A stretch of DNA of 64,000 nucleotides from Opitutia bacterium (GCA_947442255.1 CANEVO010000002.1:1-64000); one strand, 5' to 3'. Shown: positions 9,479 through 19,447, counted from the first letter of the stretch. The notes: generated by a model from the sequence alone, not told the origin. Translations and numbers: made by a program.

Positions 9479-9513
9479 AGCGGCCGGAGCAAGGGGCGCG
9501 ACTCAAACCGGCC

Positions 9514-9684
9514 GTGACACGGAAGCTGCTTTGGCCGGCTGTGCTGGGGCTGGCGCTGCAAACGTGCGCGCTCTCCGCCGCGGAGTGGCCGCTGCCGCCG
9601 CTCGGCGGCGAGAGCGGCACGGCGCCGGTTAGGACATTGATTAAGCGCCGGCTTTTTCGCAGCGTCGGCCGCGTTTTGCCCTGA
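9514..9684 (+). other. possible 56-residue secreted-protein remnant
   Basis: The gap between glgP and the transporter contains an open frame from GTG 9514 whose first 25 residues look like a signal peptide (hydrophobic run ending CALSAAEW), followed by only about 30 low-complexity basic residues. It could be a truncated secreted protein or chance. No homology is recognised. Confidence 0.2.
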
Positions 9685-9699
9685 ACTTCGTGCATTGAA

Positions 9700-10692
9700 A
9701 TGAATCTTCCCCGACTCCTTCTCGCGCTCGCCGCCGGTTTGCCCGCCGCGGCGGCTGGCCGGGCGGCCGCCGCCATCAATTTTTCGCCGGCCATCGTTTT
9801 CGATTTCGGCGGGAAGTTTGACCGGTCGTTCAACCAGTCGGCCAGCGAGGGAGCGGAAAAATTCAAAAAAGACACGGGCATCGCCTACCGGGAGTTCGAG
9901 ATCACGAATGCCGCGCAGCGCGACCAGGCGATGGCCCAGTTCGCCCGGCGCGGCGCGAGCATCATCGTCGCGATCGGCTTTACCCAGGCCTCCGCGGTGG
10001 AGAAGGCGGCGAAGCAGTTTCCCAACGTGAAGTTCACCCTCGTCGATGCGGTGGTCGATCTGCCGAACGTGCAATCGGTGATTTTTCGGGAACAGGAGTC
10101 TTCGTTTTTGTGCGGCATGGCGGCGGCCATGGCTTCGAAGGCCGGTAAGGTCGGTTTCGTTGGCGGCATGGACATTCCACTGATCCGCAAGTTCGCCCTG
10201 GGGTATATCGAGGGCGTGCATTTCGTGAACCCGGCGGCCGAGGTGTTTCAAAACATGACGGGCACGACACCCGCCGCGTGGGGCGATCCGACCAAGGGCG
10301 CGGAACTGGCCAAGAGCCAGTTTGGCCGTGGCGCTGATGTGATTTTCCACGCCGCCGGTGCGACCGGCATCGGCGTGATGCAAGCGGCGAAGGACGGGGG
10401 TAAACTCAGCATCGGTTGCGACAGCAACCAGAACTACCTCCATCCGGGCAGCGTGCTCACCTCGGCGGTGAAACGCGTGGACGTGGCCGTCTACAACGCC
10501 TTCATGGCGGCGAAGGAAGGCAACTGGCGGGCCGGCCAGCTGTTGTTGGGACTCAAGGAGGAGGGCGTCGATTACTCGCTCGACGTGCACAACCGCGGGC
10601 TGATCACGCCGGAGATGGAGGCGAAGCTCAACGCGGCGAAGGCGGACATCATCAGCGGCAAGCTGAAGATTTCGGAATACAAGTCGCCCTGA
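9700..10692 (+). CDS. BMP-family ABC transporter substrate-binding protein
   Basis: A 330-residue periplasmic binding protein of the basic membrane protein (BmpA/PnrA) family, known mostly for nucleosides. A signal peptide covers about residues 1-25; no lipobox cysteine is present, so it should be soluble. Family features are the DRSFNQSASEGAEKF start of the domain, IVAIGFTQA, and GKVGFVGGMDIP near residue 150. It opens a four-gene operon with ATPase and two permeases in the usual order. The purine biosynthesis genes at the other end of the window fit a nucleoside theme but are not linked to it. Confidence 0.9.
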   Translation: MNLPRLLLALAAGLPAAAAGRAAAAINFSPAIVFDFGGKFDRSFNQSASEGAEKFKKDTGIAYREFEITNAAQRDQAMAQFARRGASIIVAIGFTQASAVEKAAKQFPNVKFTLVDAVVDLPNVQSVIFREQESSFLCGMAAAMASKAGKVGFVGGMDIPLIRKFALGYIEGVHFVNPAAEVFQNMTGTTPAAWGDPTKGAELAKSQFGRGADVIFHAAGATGIGVMQAAKDGGKLSIGCDSNQNYLHPGSVLTSAVKRVDVAVYNAFMAAKEGNWRAGQLLLGLKEEGVDYSLDVHNRGLITPEMEAKLNAAKADIISGKLKISEYKSP

Positions 10693-10799
10693 CCCCCGCG
10701 GGTCGTGGCGGCTTGACCGGCAACGCGCCGCGGATCTCTGCGGCGGGTGTGGAGACGGATTGCAGAGCGGACGGCGATCGTGTCGAGTCGCACTCGTTC

Positions 10800-12350
10800 G
10801 TGGCTGAACCACCCAAAGTCCCTCCGCCCGCACTCGAGTTGCGCGGCATCGACAAGCGCTTCGGTGCGGTGCACGCGAACCGGGCGATCTCGCTCGTCGT
10901 CGGGCGGGGCAGCGTCCACGGGCTCGTCGGAGAAAATGGCGCGGGCAAGTCCACGCTGATGAGCATCGTCTACGGGTTCTACCGCGCGGATGCGGGGGAG
11001 ATTTTCGTGGGCGGCCGGCGGATCGAGGTGCATTCGCCGCAGGACGCGATCGCCGCCGGGATCGGGATGGTGCACCAGCACTTCATGCTGGTGGAGAATT
11101 TCACCGTGCTGGAGAACGTGATCCTTGGCGTGGAGGGTGGCGCCCGGCTGGCCGGCGGACTGGCCCGGGCGCGCGGCGAGCTGGAAAAGCTGGCGCGCGA
11201 CTACGGGCTGGAGGTGCCGCTCGATGCCGTGGTCGGTGAACTGTCCGTCGGATTGCAACAACGGGTTGAAATTCTGAAGGCTTTGTACCGCCGCGCGGCG
11301 GTGCTCATCCTCGACGAACCGACCGCCGTGCTCACGCCGCAGGAGGCGGATTCGCTTTTCCAAATGCTCCGCCGGCTGCGCGACGAAGGAAAATCGGTCG
11401 TGCTCGTCACGCACAAGCTCCGCGAGATCATGGCCATCACCGACCGTGTCACCGTGATGCGGCAGGGCGCCGTGGTCGGCGAAGTCGCGACGGCCGCGAC
11501 CTCGCCCCGCGAGCTGGCGGAAAAGATGGTCGGCCGGGCGGTGCTGTTACGGGTCGACAAGGCGCCGGCGCGGCCGGGTGAAACCCTGTTGGCGGTGCGC
11601 GATCTCGAGGTGCGGGACCGGCTCGGCGTCGCGCGGGTGAAGCAGGCCAGCTTCGACCTGCGCGCGGGTGAGATCGTGGGCATCGCCGGGGTATCCGGCA
11701 ACGGCCAGTCCGAGTTGCTTGAGGCGCTGGCCGGCATTCGCGCGCCGTCGCGCGGCTCCATTTTGCTGGCGGGCCACGACCTCGTGGCGGAACAACTCGA
11801 TCCGCGGGCGCGCCGCCGGCTCGGGCTCGCCCATGTGCCCGAAGACCGGCTGCGGATGGGCGTGGTGGCGGATTTTTCGGCGGAGGCCAACGCGATCCTC
11901 GGCTATCATGATCGCCCGGCCTACAGCAGTCGCGGCGGATGGCTGCGTGCGGCGGCGATCCGGGCCGAGTGCGAGAAGAAGATGGCGGCGTACGATGTGC
12001 GCCCGGCGTTGCCCGGGTTGCGCATCACGGCGTTCTCGGGCGGCAACCAGCAAAAGCTCGTGCTTGCGCGCGAAATCGACTGCGACCCGCGCGTGTTGCT
12101 GATCGGCCAACCGACGCGCGGCGTGGATATCGGCGCGATCGAGTTCATTCACCAGCGTCTCGTGGCACTGCGCGACGCGGGGAAGGCGTTGCTCCTGGTG
12201 TCGGTCGAACTCGAGGAAGTCCTCGCGCTCGCCGACCGTATCCTGGTGATGGCCGGCGGAGAGATGGTCGGCGAGCTGGCCCGCGCCGAGGCGACCGATG
12301 AAAAGATCGGGCTGATGATGGCGGGTGTGAAAGGGGAGGGGCCCGCGTGA
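10800..12350 (+). CDS. ABC transporter ATP-binding protein, two ATPase domains (NupO/YufO type)
   Basis: From GTG at 10800 the frame gives 516 residues with two fused ATPase domains, as in sugar and nucleoside importers. Domain 1 has Walker A GENGAGKST (44-52), a signature LSVGLQQRVEI and Walker B LILDEPTAVL. Domain 2 has a degenerate Walker A GVSGNGQSE and signature FSGGNQQKLVLAREI, with the usual asymmetry in which only one site hydrolyses ATP. The frame is open further upstream into the binding-protein gene but only in the wrong frame for it, so the GTG start is preferred. The stop overlaps the start of the next gene by 4 bp. Confidence 0.93.
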   Translation: MAEPPKVPPPALELRGIDKRFGAVHANRAISLVVGRGSVHGLVGENGAGKSTLMSIVYGFYRADAGEIFVGGRRIEVHSPQDAIAAGIGMVHQHFMLVENFTVLENVILGVEGGARLAGGLARARGELEKLARDYGLEVPLDAVVGELSVGLQQRVEILKALYRRAAVLILDEPTAVLTPQEADSLFQMLRRLRDEGKSVVLVTHKLREIMAITDRVTVMRQGAVVGEVATAATSPRELAEKMVGRAVLLRVDKAPARPGETLLAVRDLEVRDRLGVARVKQASFDLRAGEIVGIAGVSGNGQSELLEALAGIRAPSRGSILLAGHDLVAEQLDPRARRRLGLAHVPEDRLRMGVVADFSAEANAILGYHDRPAYSSRGGWLRAAAIRAECEKKMAAYDVRPALPGLRITAFSGGNQQKLVLAREIDCDPRVLLIGQPTRGVDIGAIEFIHQRLVALRDAGKALLLVSVELEEVLALADRILVMAGGEMVGELARAEATDEKIGLMMAGVKGEGPA

Positions 12351-13456
12351 GCGCGCCGGCGAAGCTCCCGCGTTGGGCGGAGGTCGGGCTGCTACCGGTG
12401 CTCAACCTCATCGTTGCGCTCGTGCTGTCCGGCGCGCTCGTGCGGCTGCTGGGCGAGAGTCCCTGGACGGCGCTCAAACTCATGGTCGCCGGTTCGCTCG
12501 GTTCGCAGGACGGCATCGGCTACACGCTCTACTACGCGACAAACTTCATTTTCACGGGTCTGGCGGTGGCGGTCGCGTATCATGCGGGGCTTTTCAACAT
12601 CGGGGCCGAAGGCCAGGCCTACATCGGCGGACTCGGGGTGGGGCTGGTCGCGCTTTGGCTCGGTAACGCGCCGGCGTGGGTCGTGCTGCCGGTGGCCGTG
12701 CTGGCGGGGGCGGGTTTCGGCGCGGGCTGGGCCTTGTTGCCGGCCTGGCTGCAGGCGAGGCGTGGCAGTCACATCGTCATCACGACGATCATGGCCAACT
12801 TCATCGCGTCGGCGTTGATGACCTACCTGCTCGTCAACGTGCTGATCAAACCCGGCCAGCAATCGCCAGAGACGCGTGAGTTCGGCGCCAACGCCTTCAT
12901 GCCCCCGATCCACGAGTTGCTGGCGAAGGTTGGGATCAATTTCGCGGCGACCCCGTTCAATGCCGCCTTCGGGCTGGCACTCGTGGCGTTGGTTTGGGTG
13001 TGGGTTTTCATCTGGCGCACGCGGTGGGGCTACGCCCTGCGCGTGGCGGGCGGGAACGCCGAGGCCGCGGTCTACGCCGGTATCGCGCCGCCGCGCGTCA
13101 TCCTCGGTGCAATGCTGCTTTCCGGTGCGCTCGCCGGTTGTCTCGGGCTCAACGAACTGCTGGGTTCGCAGCACCGGATCCTGATCGATTTTCCGGGCGG
13201 AGCGGGGTTCGTCGGCATCGCCGTCGCGCTCATGGGCCGCAACCACCCAGCCGGCATCCTGCTTGCGGCGGTGTTGTTCGGTGCGCTCTATCAGGGCGGC
13301 TCCCAGCTCTCCTTCGACATGCCGCGGATCAACCGCGACATGGTCGTTGTGATTCAGGGGCTCGTGATTCTCCTGTGCGGGGCGATGGGAAATGTTTTCC
13401 GCGCCCCGCTGACGGCGGCATGGGCGCGTTTCAGCCGGAAAGGAGAGGCGAACTAA
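12347..13456 (+). CDS. ABC transporter permease (NupP type)
   Basis: A 369-residue integral membrane protein with eight to ten hydrophobic segments, of the BPD_transp_2 permease family. FNIGAEGQAYIGGLG near residue 85 is the conserved motif of nucleoside/sugar permeases that contacts the ATPase. The GTG start overlaps the ATPase stop (GTGA), showing translational coupling. It pairs with the next gene to form the membrane heterodimer. Confidence 0.93.
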   Translation: MSAPAKLPRWAEVGLLPVLNLIVALVLSGALVRLLGESPWTALKLMVAGSLGSQDGIGYTLYYATNFIFTGLAVAVAYHAGLFNIGAEGQAYIGGLGVGLVALWLGNAPAWVVLPVAVLAGAGFGAGWALLPAWLQARRGSHIVITTIMANFIASALMTYLLVNVLIKPGQQSPETREFGANAFMPPIHELLAKVGINFAATPFNAAFGLALVALVWVWVFIWRTRWGYALRVAGGNAEAAVYAGIAPPRVILGAMLLSGALAGCLGLNELLGSQHRILIDFPGGAGFVGIAVALMGRNHPAGILLAAVLFGALYQGGSQLSFDMPRINRDMVVVIQGLVILLCGAMGNVFRAPLTAAWARFSRKGEAN

Positions 13457-13457
13457 C

Positions 13458-14432
13458 GTGGAGACCTACACGCTCCTCGTCCTGTTGGTCGCCGCGACGA
13501 TCCGGGTGGCAACGCCGCTGCTCCTCGCCGCGCTGGCCGGCATGTTTTCGGAGCGGGCGGGCGTCATCGATCTCGGGCTTGAGGGAAAAATGCTCGGTGC
13601 GGCATTTGCCTCGGCCGCGGTTTCGGCCGTCTCCGGCTCGGCGTGGCTCGGCTTGGGTGCGGGCATTGCGACGGCGGTGTTGCTCGCCCTTCTGATCGGC
13701 TTCGCCTGCATCACCCATCGCGGCAACCAGGTCGTGGCCGGCATGGCCATCACGATCATGGTGGCCGGCCTCGGGCCGACGCTGGCGCTGGCCTGGTTTA
13801 ACCTCGGCGGGCAGACCCCGCAGCTCGACGGGCCGGCGCAGCGCTTCACCGGCCTGGTGTGGCCGTGGGCCCAAACCGCGCGCGAGCACCCGTTGCCCGG
13901 GTTGCTCTACGCGGAGCTGCTGAGCGGACATAATCTCCTCGTGTATTTCGCGGCGGCCCTGGTGCCATTCAGCGCCTGGTTGCTTTACCGGACGCGATTT
14001 GGTCTGCGGCTGCGCGCGGTGGGAGAGAACCCGCACGCGGTCGAAACCGCCGGCATTTCCGTCAACGGGCTCCGCTACCAGGCGGTCATCCTCTCTGGGG
14101 TGCTGTGCGGCGTCGCGGGCGCGTATCTCTCGACGGCGGCGAGCGCCGGATTCACGCGCGACATGACGGCCGGCAAGGGCTACCTGGCGCTGGCGGCGTT
14201 GATTTTCGGGAAATGGAAACCCTATCCGACGCTGGGCGCCTGTTTGCTGTTTGCGTTCACCGATGCGCTGGCCGTGCGTCTGCAGGGCGTGGCGTTGCCG
14301 CTGGTCGGAGTGATTCCGGTGCAATTCATCCTCGCGCTGCCCTACGCGCTGACCGTGCTGCTGCTCGCGGGCTTCGTCGGCAAGGCCGTCGCGCCGTGCG
14401 CGATCGGCGTGCCCTACGAAAAGGAGAAGTAG
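13458..14432 (+). CDS. ABC transporter permease (NupQ type)
   Basis: A 324-residue membrane protein, the second permease of the BMP transporter. It carries FSERAGVIDLGLEGKML near residue 30, which is the signature of this subunit. It starts with GTG one base after the stop of the first permease. It completes the operon; no further transporter gene follows. Confidence 0.93.
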   Translation: METYTLLVLLVAATIRVATPLLLAALAGMFSERAGVIDLGLEGKMLGAAFASAAVSAVSGSAWLGLGAGIATAVLLALLIGFACITHRGNQVVAGMAITIMVAGLGPTLALAWFNLGGQTPQLDGPAQRFTGLVWPWAQTAREHPLPGLLYAELLSGHNLLVYFAAALVPFSAWLLYRTRFGLRLRAVGENPHAVETAGISVNGLRYQAVILSGVLCGVAGAYLSTAASAGFTRDMTAGKGYLALAALIFGKWKPYPTLGACLLFAFTDALAVRLQGVALPLVGVIPVQFILALPYALTVLLLAGFVGKAVAPCAIGVPYEKEK

Positions 14433-14615
14433 CGGATTTTCTCCCCAGCGGCGGGCCGGTTCACAGGGGTGGAGGGTCAGTTCATCCGGAAGCTAAAGAT
14501 GTAAACGAAGAGATGACAAAGCGGAATGGAGAGGAGTCGGGCGGGAGGGTTGGGGAGCGCGATGCGGGTGGGATTGGCTTGAACCGGGCCGGGGATTTGC
14601 GCTGGGTGGTCCGCG

Positions 14616-15140
14616 ATGACCTTGCAAGACCGCCTGGCGAAATACCTTGGAAAAACCCCCGACACGGCCCGCGCGGTTTTCGTCGCGCGGAACGCGACGG
14701 TCATCGGCGATGTGACGCTCGGGGTCCTGAGCAGCGTGTGGTATGGCGCGGTGCTGCGCGGCGACATCAATTCGATCGTCATCGGCGAGGGCACCAACGT
14801 GCAGGATGGGGCCATCGTGCACCTGGCCGACAACTTGGGCGTGCGCGTGGGCAACTACACCACCATCGGCCACGCCGCGATCATCCACGCCTGTGACGTG
14901 GGCAACGAGTGCCTGATCGGCATGGGCGCGACGGTGCTCGACGGGGCCCAGATCGGCGACCACTGCATCGTCGGCGCGAACACGCTGGTGACGCAGCGTT
15001 TCATCGCGCCGCCCGGATCGATGATTCTCGGGTCGCCGGGTAAAGTGGTGCGGCCGCTGACGGCAGCGGAGCTCGCGAGCCTGCGGCCTTGGGCGGAGAA
15101 GTATATCGAAACGGGACGGGCTCACGCGGCGCGGAAGTGA
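14616..15140 (+). CDS. gamma-carbonic anhydrase-like hexapeptide-repeat protein
   Basis: A 174-residue left-handed beta-helix protein. The hexapeptide repeats run from about residue 30 to 140 and the three zinc-ligand histidine positions are present (IVHLAD, IGHAAIIHAC). Proteins of this YrdA/Cam type either hydrate CO2 or act as metal-dependent acyl carriers of unknown role; several bacterial members show little anhydrase activity. The C-terminus carries a helical tail. It is transcribed towards folA, convergent, 35 bp apart. Confidence 0.88.
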   Translation: MTLQDRLAKYLGKTPDTARAVFVARNATVIGDVTLGVLSSVWYGAVLRGDINSIVIGEGTNVQDGAIVHLADNLGVRVGNYTTIGHAAIIHACDVGNECLIGMGATVLDGAQIGDHCIVGANTLVTQRFIAPPGSMILGSPGKVVRPLTAAELASLRPWAEKYIETGRAHAARK

Positions 15141-15175
15141 GACCCGGCCGGGGTGCGCCTCGCTGCTGAATCCGC

Positions 15176-15667
15176 CTAGCGTTCCAGGGTCAGGAAAGTA
15201 TAGCGAAAATTGGCGTCCGCACTTTCGCGGCGGGCAGTCTCGCGCCAGGCGGGTTGCCGCCACTCCGGGAAAAACCGGTCGCCGGCGATCTCGGCGTGAA
15301 TGAGCGTGAGGTGAAGCCGCAGCGGGCGGGTTAACGCGAACGTTTCCTCGAAAATGCGCTGGCCGCCGCAGAGGTAGATTTCGCCTGGCAGCGCCTCGGC
15401 GCGGGCGAGCGCATCCGGCAACGTCGCGGCCACCTGCACGCCCGGCTGTTCGAGCTCCCGCCGGCGGGTGACGACGACTGGGCGGCGGCCCGCGGCCCGG
15501 GCCCCCGGCCAGGTCTCATAGCAAATCCGGCCGAGCACGCAGATGTGGCCGGCGGTTGCCCGGTGGAAAAACGCCATGTCTTCCGGAATCCGCCAAGGCA
15601 GCCGGCCGTTCCGGCCGATCACACGGTTTTCGGAACAGGCGGCGATGAGGTTGAGCGTCTTGCCCAT
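15176..15667 (-). CDS. folA: dihydrofolate reductase
   Basis: A 163-residue DHFR reducing dihydrofolate with NADPH. The start MGKTLNLIAAC is chosen at 15667; a longer open frame to 15751 adds a basic stretch unlike the family. Substrate-site residues are in RLPWRIPEDMAFF with the conserved aspartate, and the NADPH-binding GRICYETW and IYLCGGQRIFEE segments follow. No thyA is next to it. Confidence 0.93.
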   Translation of the reverse strand: MGKTLNLIAACSENRVIGRNGRLPWRIPEDMAFFHRATAGHICVLGRICYETWPGARAAGRRPVVVTRRRELEQPGVQVAATLPDALARAEALPGEIYLCGGQRIFEETFALTRPLRLHLTLIHAEIAGDRFFPEWRQPAWRETARRESADANFRYTFLTLER

Positions 15668-15780
15668 CACGCGCGGTTGTGGGCGGCGCGACGGGCGGAA
15701 GCGAGCGAAAGCGCCGGCAACGGCGCGGTCCACCGCGTGTGGCGTTGCCAACGCGGCGGCGGCGTCTTGTGCTCGGGGTC

Positions 15781-16868
15781 ATGATCATCGGCGTGCCCCG
15801 CGAAATCAAAATCGGTGAAACGAGAGTTTCGATGACGCCCAGCTTTTGCCGGCGCTGCGTGTCGATGGGCGCGAAGGTGCTGGTGCAGAAATCGGCGAGG
15901 CACACTGCGGGCTTCACGGATGCGGAGTATCGCGCGGCCGGGGCGACCCTTGTGACGGAGGCGGGGCGGTGTGGCGTGCGGCGGATCTGGTCCTCAAGGT
16001 CAAGGAGCCGCTCCCGGCGGAGTTCGGTCTGCTGCAGGAAGGGCAAACCCTCTTTACCTACCTGCACTTGGCGGCTGGCCCGGAGCTGACGAAGGTGCTG
16101 ATAAAAAAGCGCATTCTCGGCATCGCCTATGAAACCGACGAGGGCGCGGACCGCAGTTTCCCGTTGTTGAAACCCATGTCGCAGATCGCCGGCCGGCTCT
16201 CGATCCAGATCGGCGCCTATTTCCTGCAGTCGCAACACGGCGGATCAGGCGTGCTGCTCGGCGGGATTCCCGGGACGATGCCGGGCCATGTCGTGGTGGT
16301 AGGCGCGGGCAATTCCGGGACGCATGCAGTGCAGATGGCGGCCGGCATGGGCGCCCGGGTGACGGTGCTAGACCTCGATACGCGCAAACTCGAGGCGCTC
16401 GATGGGGAGTATCGGGGGCGCGTGGTGACGTTGATGTCGAATCCGGCCAATGTTGAAGCGGAGGTCGCCGACGCGGATTTGCTGATCGAGGCGGTGCTGA
16501 TCCCGGCGGCGAAGGCGCCGACGGTGGTGACGAGGAAGATGGTCGCACGGATGCGGCCCGGCAGCGTGATCGTGGACATCGCGATCGACCAGGGCGGCTG
16601 TATCGAGAGCATCCGGCCGACGTCGCACGAACGCCCGGTCTATACCGAGCACGGGGTGATTCACTACGCGGTGCCGAACATGCCGGCGCTGGTGGGGCGG
16701 ACTTCGACGTTGGGGCTCACGCAGGCGACGGAGCCTTATGTGGCGCTGTTGGTGCGCAACGGCGTGAAGCGGGCCCTGCTGGAGCACGAAGGGCTGGCGC
16801 GCGGCGTGAACACGGCCGGCGGCCGGATCACGAACGAAGCGGTCGCGAAGGCGCTCGGTTACCAGTAG
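15781..16868 (+). pseudogene. ald: alanine dehydrogenase with a single frameshift
   Basis: Two reading frames together encode a complete alanine dehydrogenase of about 362 residues (family about 370). The first, from ATG 15781, covers MIIGVPREIKIGETRVSMTP through AGATLVTEAG. The second continues from AVWRAADLVLKVKEP to the stop at 16868. They join at the GGGG run 15963-15966, where one extra G restores the frame. Catalytic Lys (KVKEP) and His (TYLHLA), and the NAD fold VVGAGNSGTHA, are intact, so the rest of the gene is under no sign of decay. Either a sequencing error or a very recent inactivation. The enzyme would interconvert alanine and pyruvate plus ammonia. Confidence 0.85.
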
Positions 16869-16900
16869 CCACCGCCGGGCGGGAAACTTCGCGCTGGCGG

Positions 16901-18889
16901 CTACAGTGCCTTGCGGGGCAGGAGCAGCGGTCGCGTCGGCGCGTTCTTTTTCTCGAAATATTTTTTCAAGATGGCGCTGGCGATCGGGCCGGCATTGGTG
17001 CCGCCGTAGAAATCTTCGCCGATCGTGTCGCCGACGACGACTACCGCCATCGCAATTTCCGGCTTTTCCGCGGGGGCGAAGCAGATGAACCACGCAAGGT
17101 TGATATTGCCGGTCTTGCCATCCTTGGTGATCCGCAATTGCGCGGTGCCCGTTTTCCCTGCGACGGAAACGCCGGGAACTTTGTAGGCGGCCAGATTCAG
17201 CGTGCGTCCGCTGCCTTTCGGAAAGGTCACGGTTCCGACCATGCCTTGGACCAGTGCAGCGCGCTGTTCCGGCGTCAGGCCGATCGGTTCCGTGTGCTGG
17301 GGTTTCGCCTGCGGATCGTGAATCAGTGTGGGTTGGGTGAATACTTCGCCGCGGGCCACGGCGGCGGCGAAGCATGCCATTTGCAGTGGGGTGACCAGGA
17401 CGTAGCCCTGCCCGATCGCGGTGTTGGCCGTATCGCCGGGCACCCATTTGCCATCCCGCTCTCGTTGTTTCCACGCCGGGTCGGGAATGATCATACGGCG
17501 CTGTTCATTGGGCAGCTCGATCCCGGTCGGCCGGTCGAGCCGGAAGCGCCGGCCCTCGGCGGCCAGCACGCTGGGGGTCATGAGTTCTCCGGCTTTATAG
17601 TAGTAGATGTCGCAGCTCATCGCGATCGCATCACGCAGCAGGACGTCGCCATGGTGACCATGGCCGACATCGCAGGGGTAGGAGCGGTTGCCGACCATGT
17701 AGTGGCCGTCGCAAAAAACGATGGGTTGGTTGGGCCTGAGGGTGCCGTGGCGGAGGCCCGCGATCGTCGTCAGGATCTTGAAGGTCGAACCCGGGGGGTA
17801 AAATCCATTCAGGGCCAGATTCGTCCACGATCCCTTTTCATTCATCTCGGCCACGATCTCGGCGCTGGCGCGCGGCGAGAACTTGTTGAGATCGAAATCC
17901 GGTTTGCTGGCGAGCACGAGCACCTCGCCGGTGGCGACGTCGAGTGCGACCGCGGCGCCTGTTTGGTCGCCCAGCGCCGTCTCGGCCTCGATCTGCAGGT
18001 CGATGTCGAGTGATGTGACAATGTTTTTTCCCTGCTTCGGTTTTTTCTGCTGGAGAGGCGGGTTGATTTTGTAGCCCGCGGGGTCGACGCGATAGATGCT
18101 CCCGCCGGCCTCGCCCTGGAGCTGGGCGTCGAACTGTTTCTCCAACCCGTCGCGCCCGATGGTACTCTTGATTTTGAAGGTCGTGAGATCGTCGCCGGGA
18201 AAATCCTCGGCCTCGACTTCGTCGTTGGCCCGGACGTAGCCGAGGGTGTGGGCGGCGGCCGAGCCGTAAGGGTAGTGCCGCACGGCGATGGCGTAGACAT
18301 CGAGGGGCGACTTGACCGGCAGGCGTTCGATGAGCCGGGCGTAGTCGGCGTCCTCCAGCCGGTCGACGAGGGTGAAAGGCAGCAGCAGTTTGCGCCGGAA
18401 ATGATGCTGGAGGCCGGCGCGGTCGACCTTGAAGTCGCGGCCAAGGATGGCGTTGACTTGATCGAGATAACGCTGGGCGACGGTGACGCGGGCGAGCTGG
18501 TTGAACTGATCGCGCGTCGGCAGATCCTTGTCGCCGGCGTCATTGTAGTTTTTGCGGATAATGCGGGCCTCGCGGATAAACTCGCTTTGCAGTTCGTCGA
18601 GATGGAGGACGACCACCCAGCGGGATTTGTTGGTCACCAGGGCCGTGCCGTTCCGGTCGTAAATATTACCGCGCGGGCCGGGCACGAGAATCCGGCGCTG
18701 GTTCTGCATGCGTTCGCGCTCGTGGTAGTGGCCCACGAGGGAGAGCTGCTGGTAGGCCAGGCCGCCCACCAGCGTGGCGAGCAGGGTAAACACGATGAAG
18801 TAAAACGAAATCAGGCGCGGATCGTAGCCCTTGTGCGATACGACCATGCCGCCGGAGCGATCGGCGAGATTGCGGTCGGACGTGGCCAT
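16901..18889 (-). CDS. mrdA: penicillin-binding protein 2 (peptidoglycan transpeptidase)
   Basis: A 662-residue PBP2 of the elongasome. One membrane anchor lies at about residues 27-48, followed by the PBP dimer domain and a transpeptidase domain. The active-site motifs are STFK near residue 368, SCD (in MSCDIYYY) and KTGT near residue 578. ATG 18889 is preferred because the longer frame runs into mreD. It is the last gene of the mreB-mreC-mreD-PBP2 operon. It cross-links glycan strands during side-wall growth. The gene symbol is by operon position and domain type. Confidence 0.94.
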   Translation of the reverse strand: MATSDRNLADRSGGMVVSHKGYDPRLISFYFIVFTLLATLVGGLAYQQLSLVGHYHERERMQNQRRILVPGPRGNIYDRNGTALVTNKSRWVVVLHLDELQSEFIREARIIRKNYNDAGDKDLPTRDQFNQLARVTVAQRYLDQVNAILGRDFKVDRAGLQHHFRRKLLLPFTLVDRLEDADYARLIERLPVKSPLDVYAIAVRHYPYGSAAAHTLGYVRANDEVEAEDFPGDDLTTFKIKSTIGRDGLEKQFDAQLQGEAGGSIYRVDPAGYKINPPLQQKKPKQGKNIVTSLDIDLQIEAETALGDQTGAAVALDVATGEVLVLASKPDFDLNKFSPRASAEIVAEMNEKGSWTNLALNGFYPPGSTFKILTTIAGLRHGTLRPNQPIVFCDGHYMVGNRSYPCDVGHGHHGDVLLRDAIAMSCDIYYYKAGELMTPSVLAAEGRRFRLDRPTGIELPNEQRRMIIPDPAWKQRERDGKWVPGDTANTAIGQGYVLVTPLQMACFAAAVARGEVFTQPTLIHDPQAKPQHTEPIGLTPEQRAALVQGMVGTVTFPKGSGRTLNLAAYKVPGVSVAGKTGTAQLRITKDGKTGNINLAWFICFAPAEKPEIAMAVVVVGDTIGEDFYGGTNAGPIASAILKKYFEKKNAPTRPLLLPRKAL

Positions 18890-18924
18890 GCTGGTGCGGG
18901 AGTCGGACGGAAAGCGGGTGGCGG

Positions 18925-19437
18925 TCAGGCGGAATTGTCGCGTTCCACGCGGGCAAGCACGAGGGCGCGGGTTTGCAGCGCAAAGTACCACGGAGCGACC
19001 AGGGCGAGAAACACCTGCGAGACGACGAGATCGGCCAGCAGGCGGGGCCACGCGGCGGCGGGGACCGGGGCGCGACCGATTTGCGTGAACGAAAAGGCGA
19101 GAAACAATGCGAGGTTGGTTAGCAGGGCGATGACCACGCGGCCGATCGTATCGTCGCGCGGCACCCGATCGCGGAGCTTGACCACGGCGAGATGCGCCGC
19201 GGCGAAAAGCAGCGTGTGCGTGCCGGCGATTTCGGCCGGGGCGTTCGCATCGAAGACGAGCCCGGCGAGGAGCGATGTCGCTAGGCCCGGCCGCAGCGGT
19301 TGCGTGAGGGCGGCATAGGCGACGAAGAGTCCCCCGACGAAAACGTACACGCGCCAGCCGGTCACCGCATGGTTCACCTGCGTGACCACGCCCCAGAGCA
19401 CGAGGAGCGCCAGAAATAAAATGAGCGTGCGGCGCAT
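18925..19437 (-). CDS. mreD: rod shape-determining protein MreD
   Basis: A 170-residue protein made almost wholly of five or six membrane segments, as expected for MreD, the least conserved elongasome component. The assignment rests on size, topology and its place between mreC (10 bp upstream) and PBP2 (35 bp downstream). Confidence 0.85.
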   Translation of the reverse strand: MRRTLILFLALLVLWGVVTQVNHAVTGWRVYVFVGGLFVAYAALTQPLRPGLATSLLAGLVFDANAPAEIAGTHTLLFAAAHLAVVKLRDRVPRDDTIGRVVIALLTNLALFLAFSFTQIGRAPVPAAAWPRLLADLVVSQVFLALVAPWYFALQTRALVLARVERDNSA

Positions 19438-19447
19438 TTCTTACGAC

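Noticed and set aside
9479..9699. Riboswitch upstream of the BMP transporter operon
   Set aside because: No purine-riboswitch core or other known aptamer consensus could be found in the leader; only a weak open frame and no clear terminator/antiterminator pair.
10416..12350. Long 644-codon frame as the true start of the ABC ATPase
   Set aside because: The first about 128 codons overlap the binding-protein gene in another frame and lack ATPase sequence; GTG 10800 gives the normal family length.
15846..16868. 340-codon frame as a separate gene starting at 15846
   Set aside because: Its first about 40 codons are an out-of-frame reading of the alanine dehydrogenase N-terminus; similarity starts only after the GGGG run, so it is the second half of ald.
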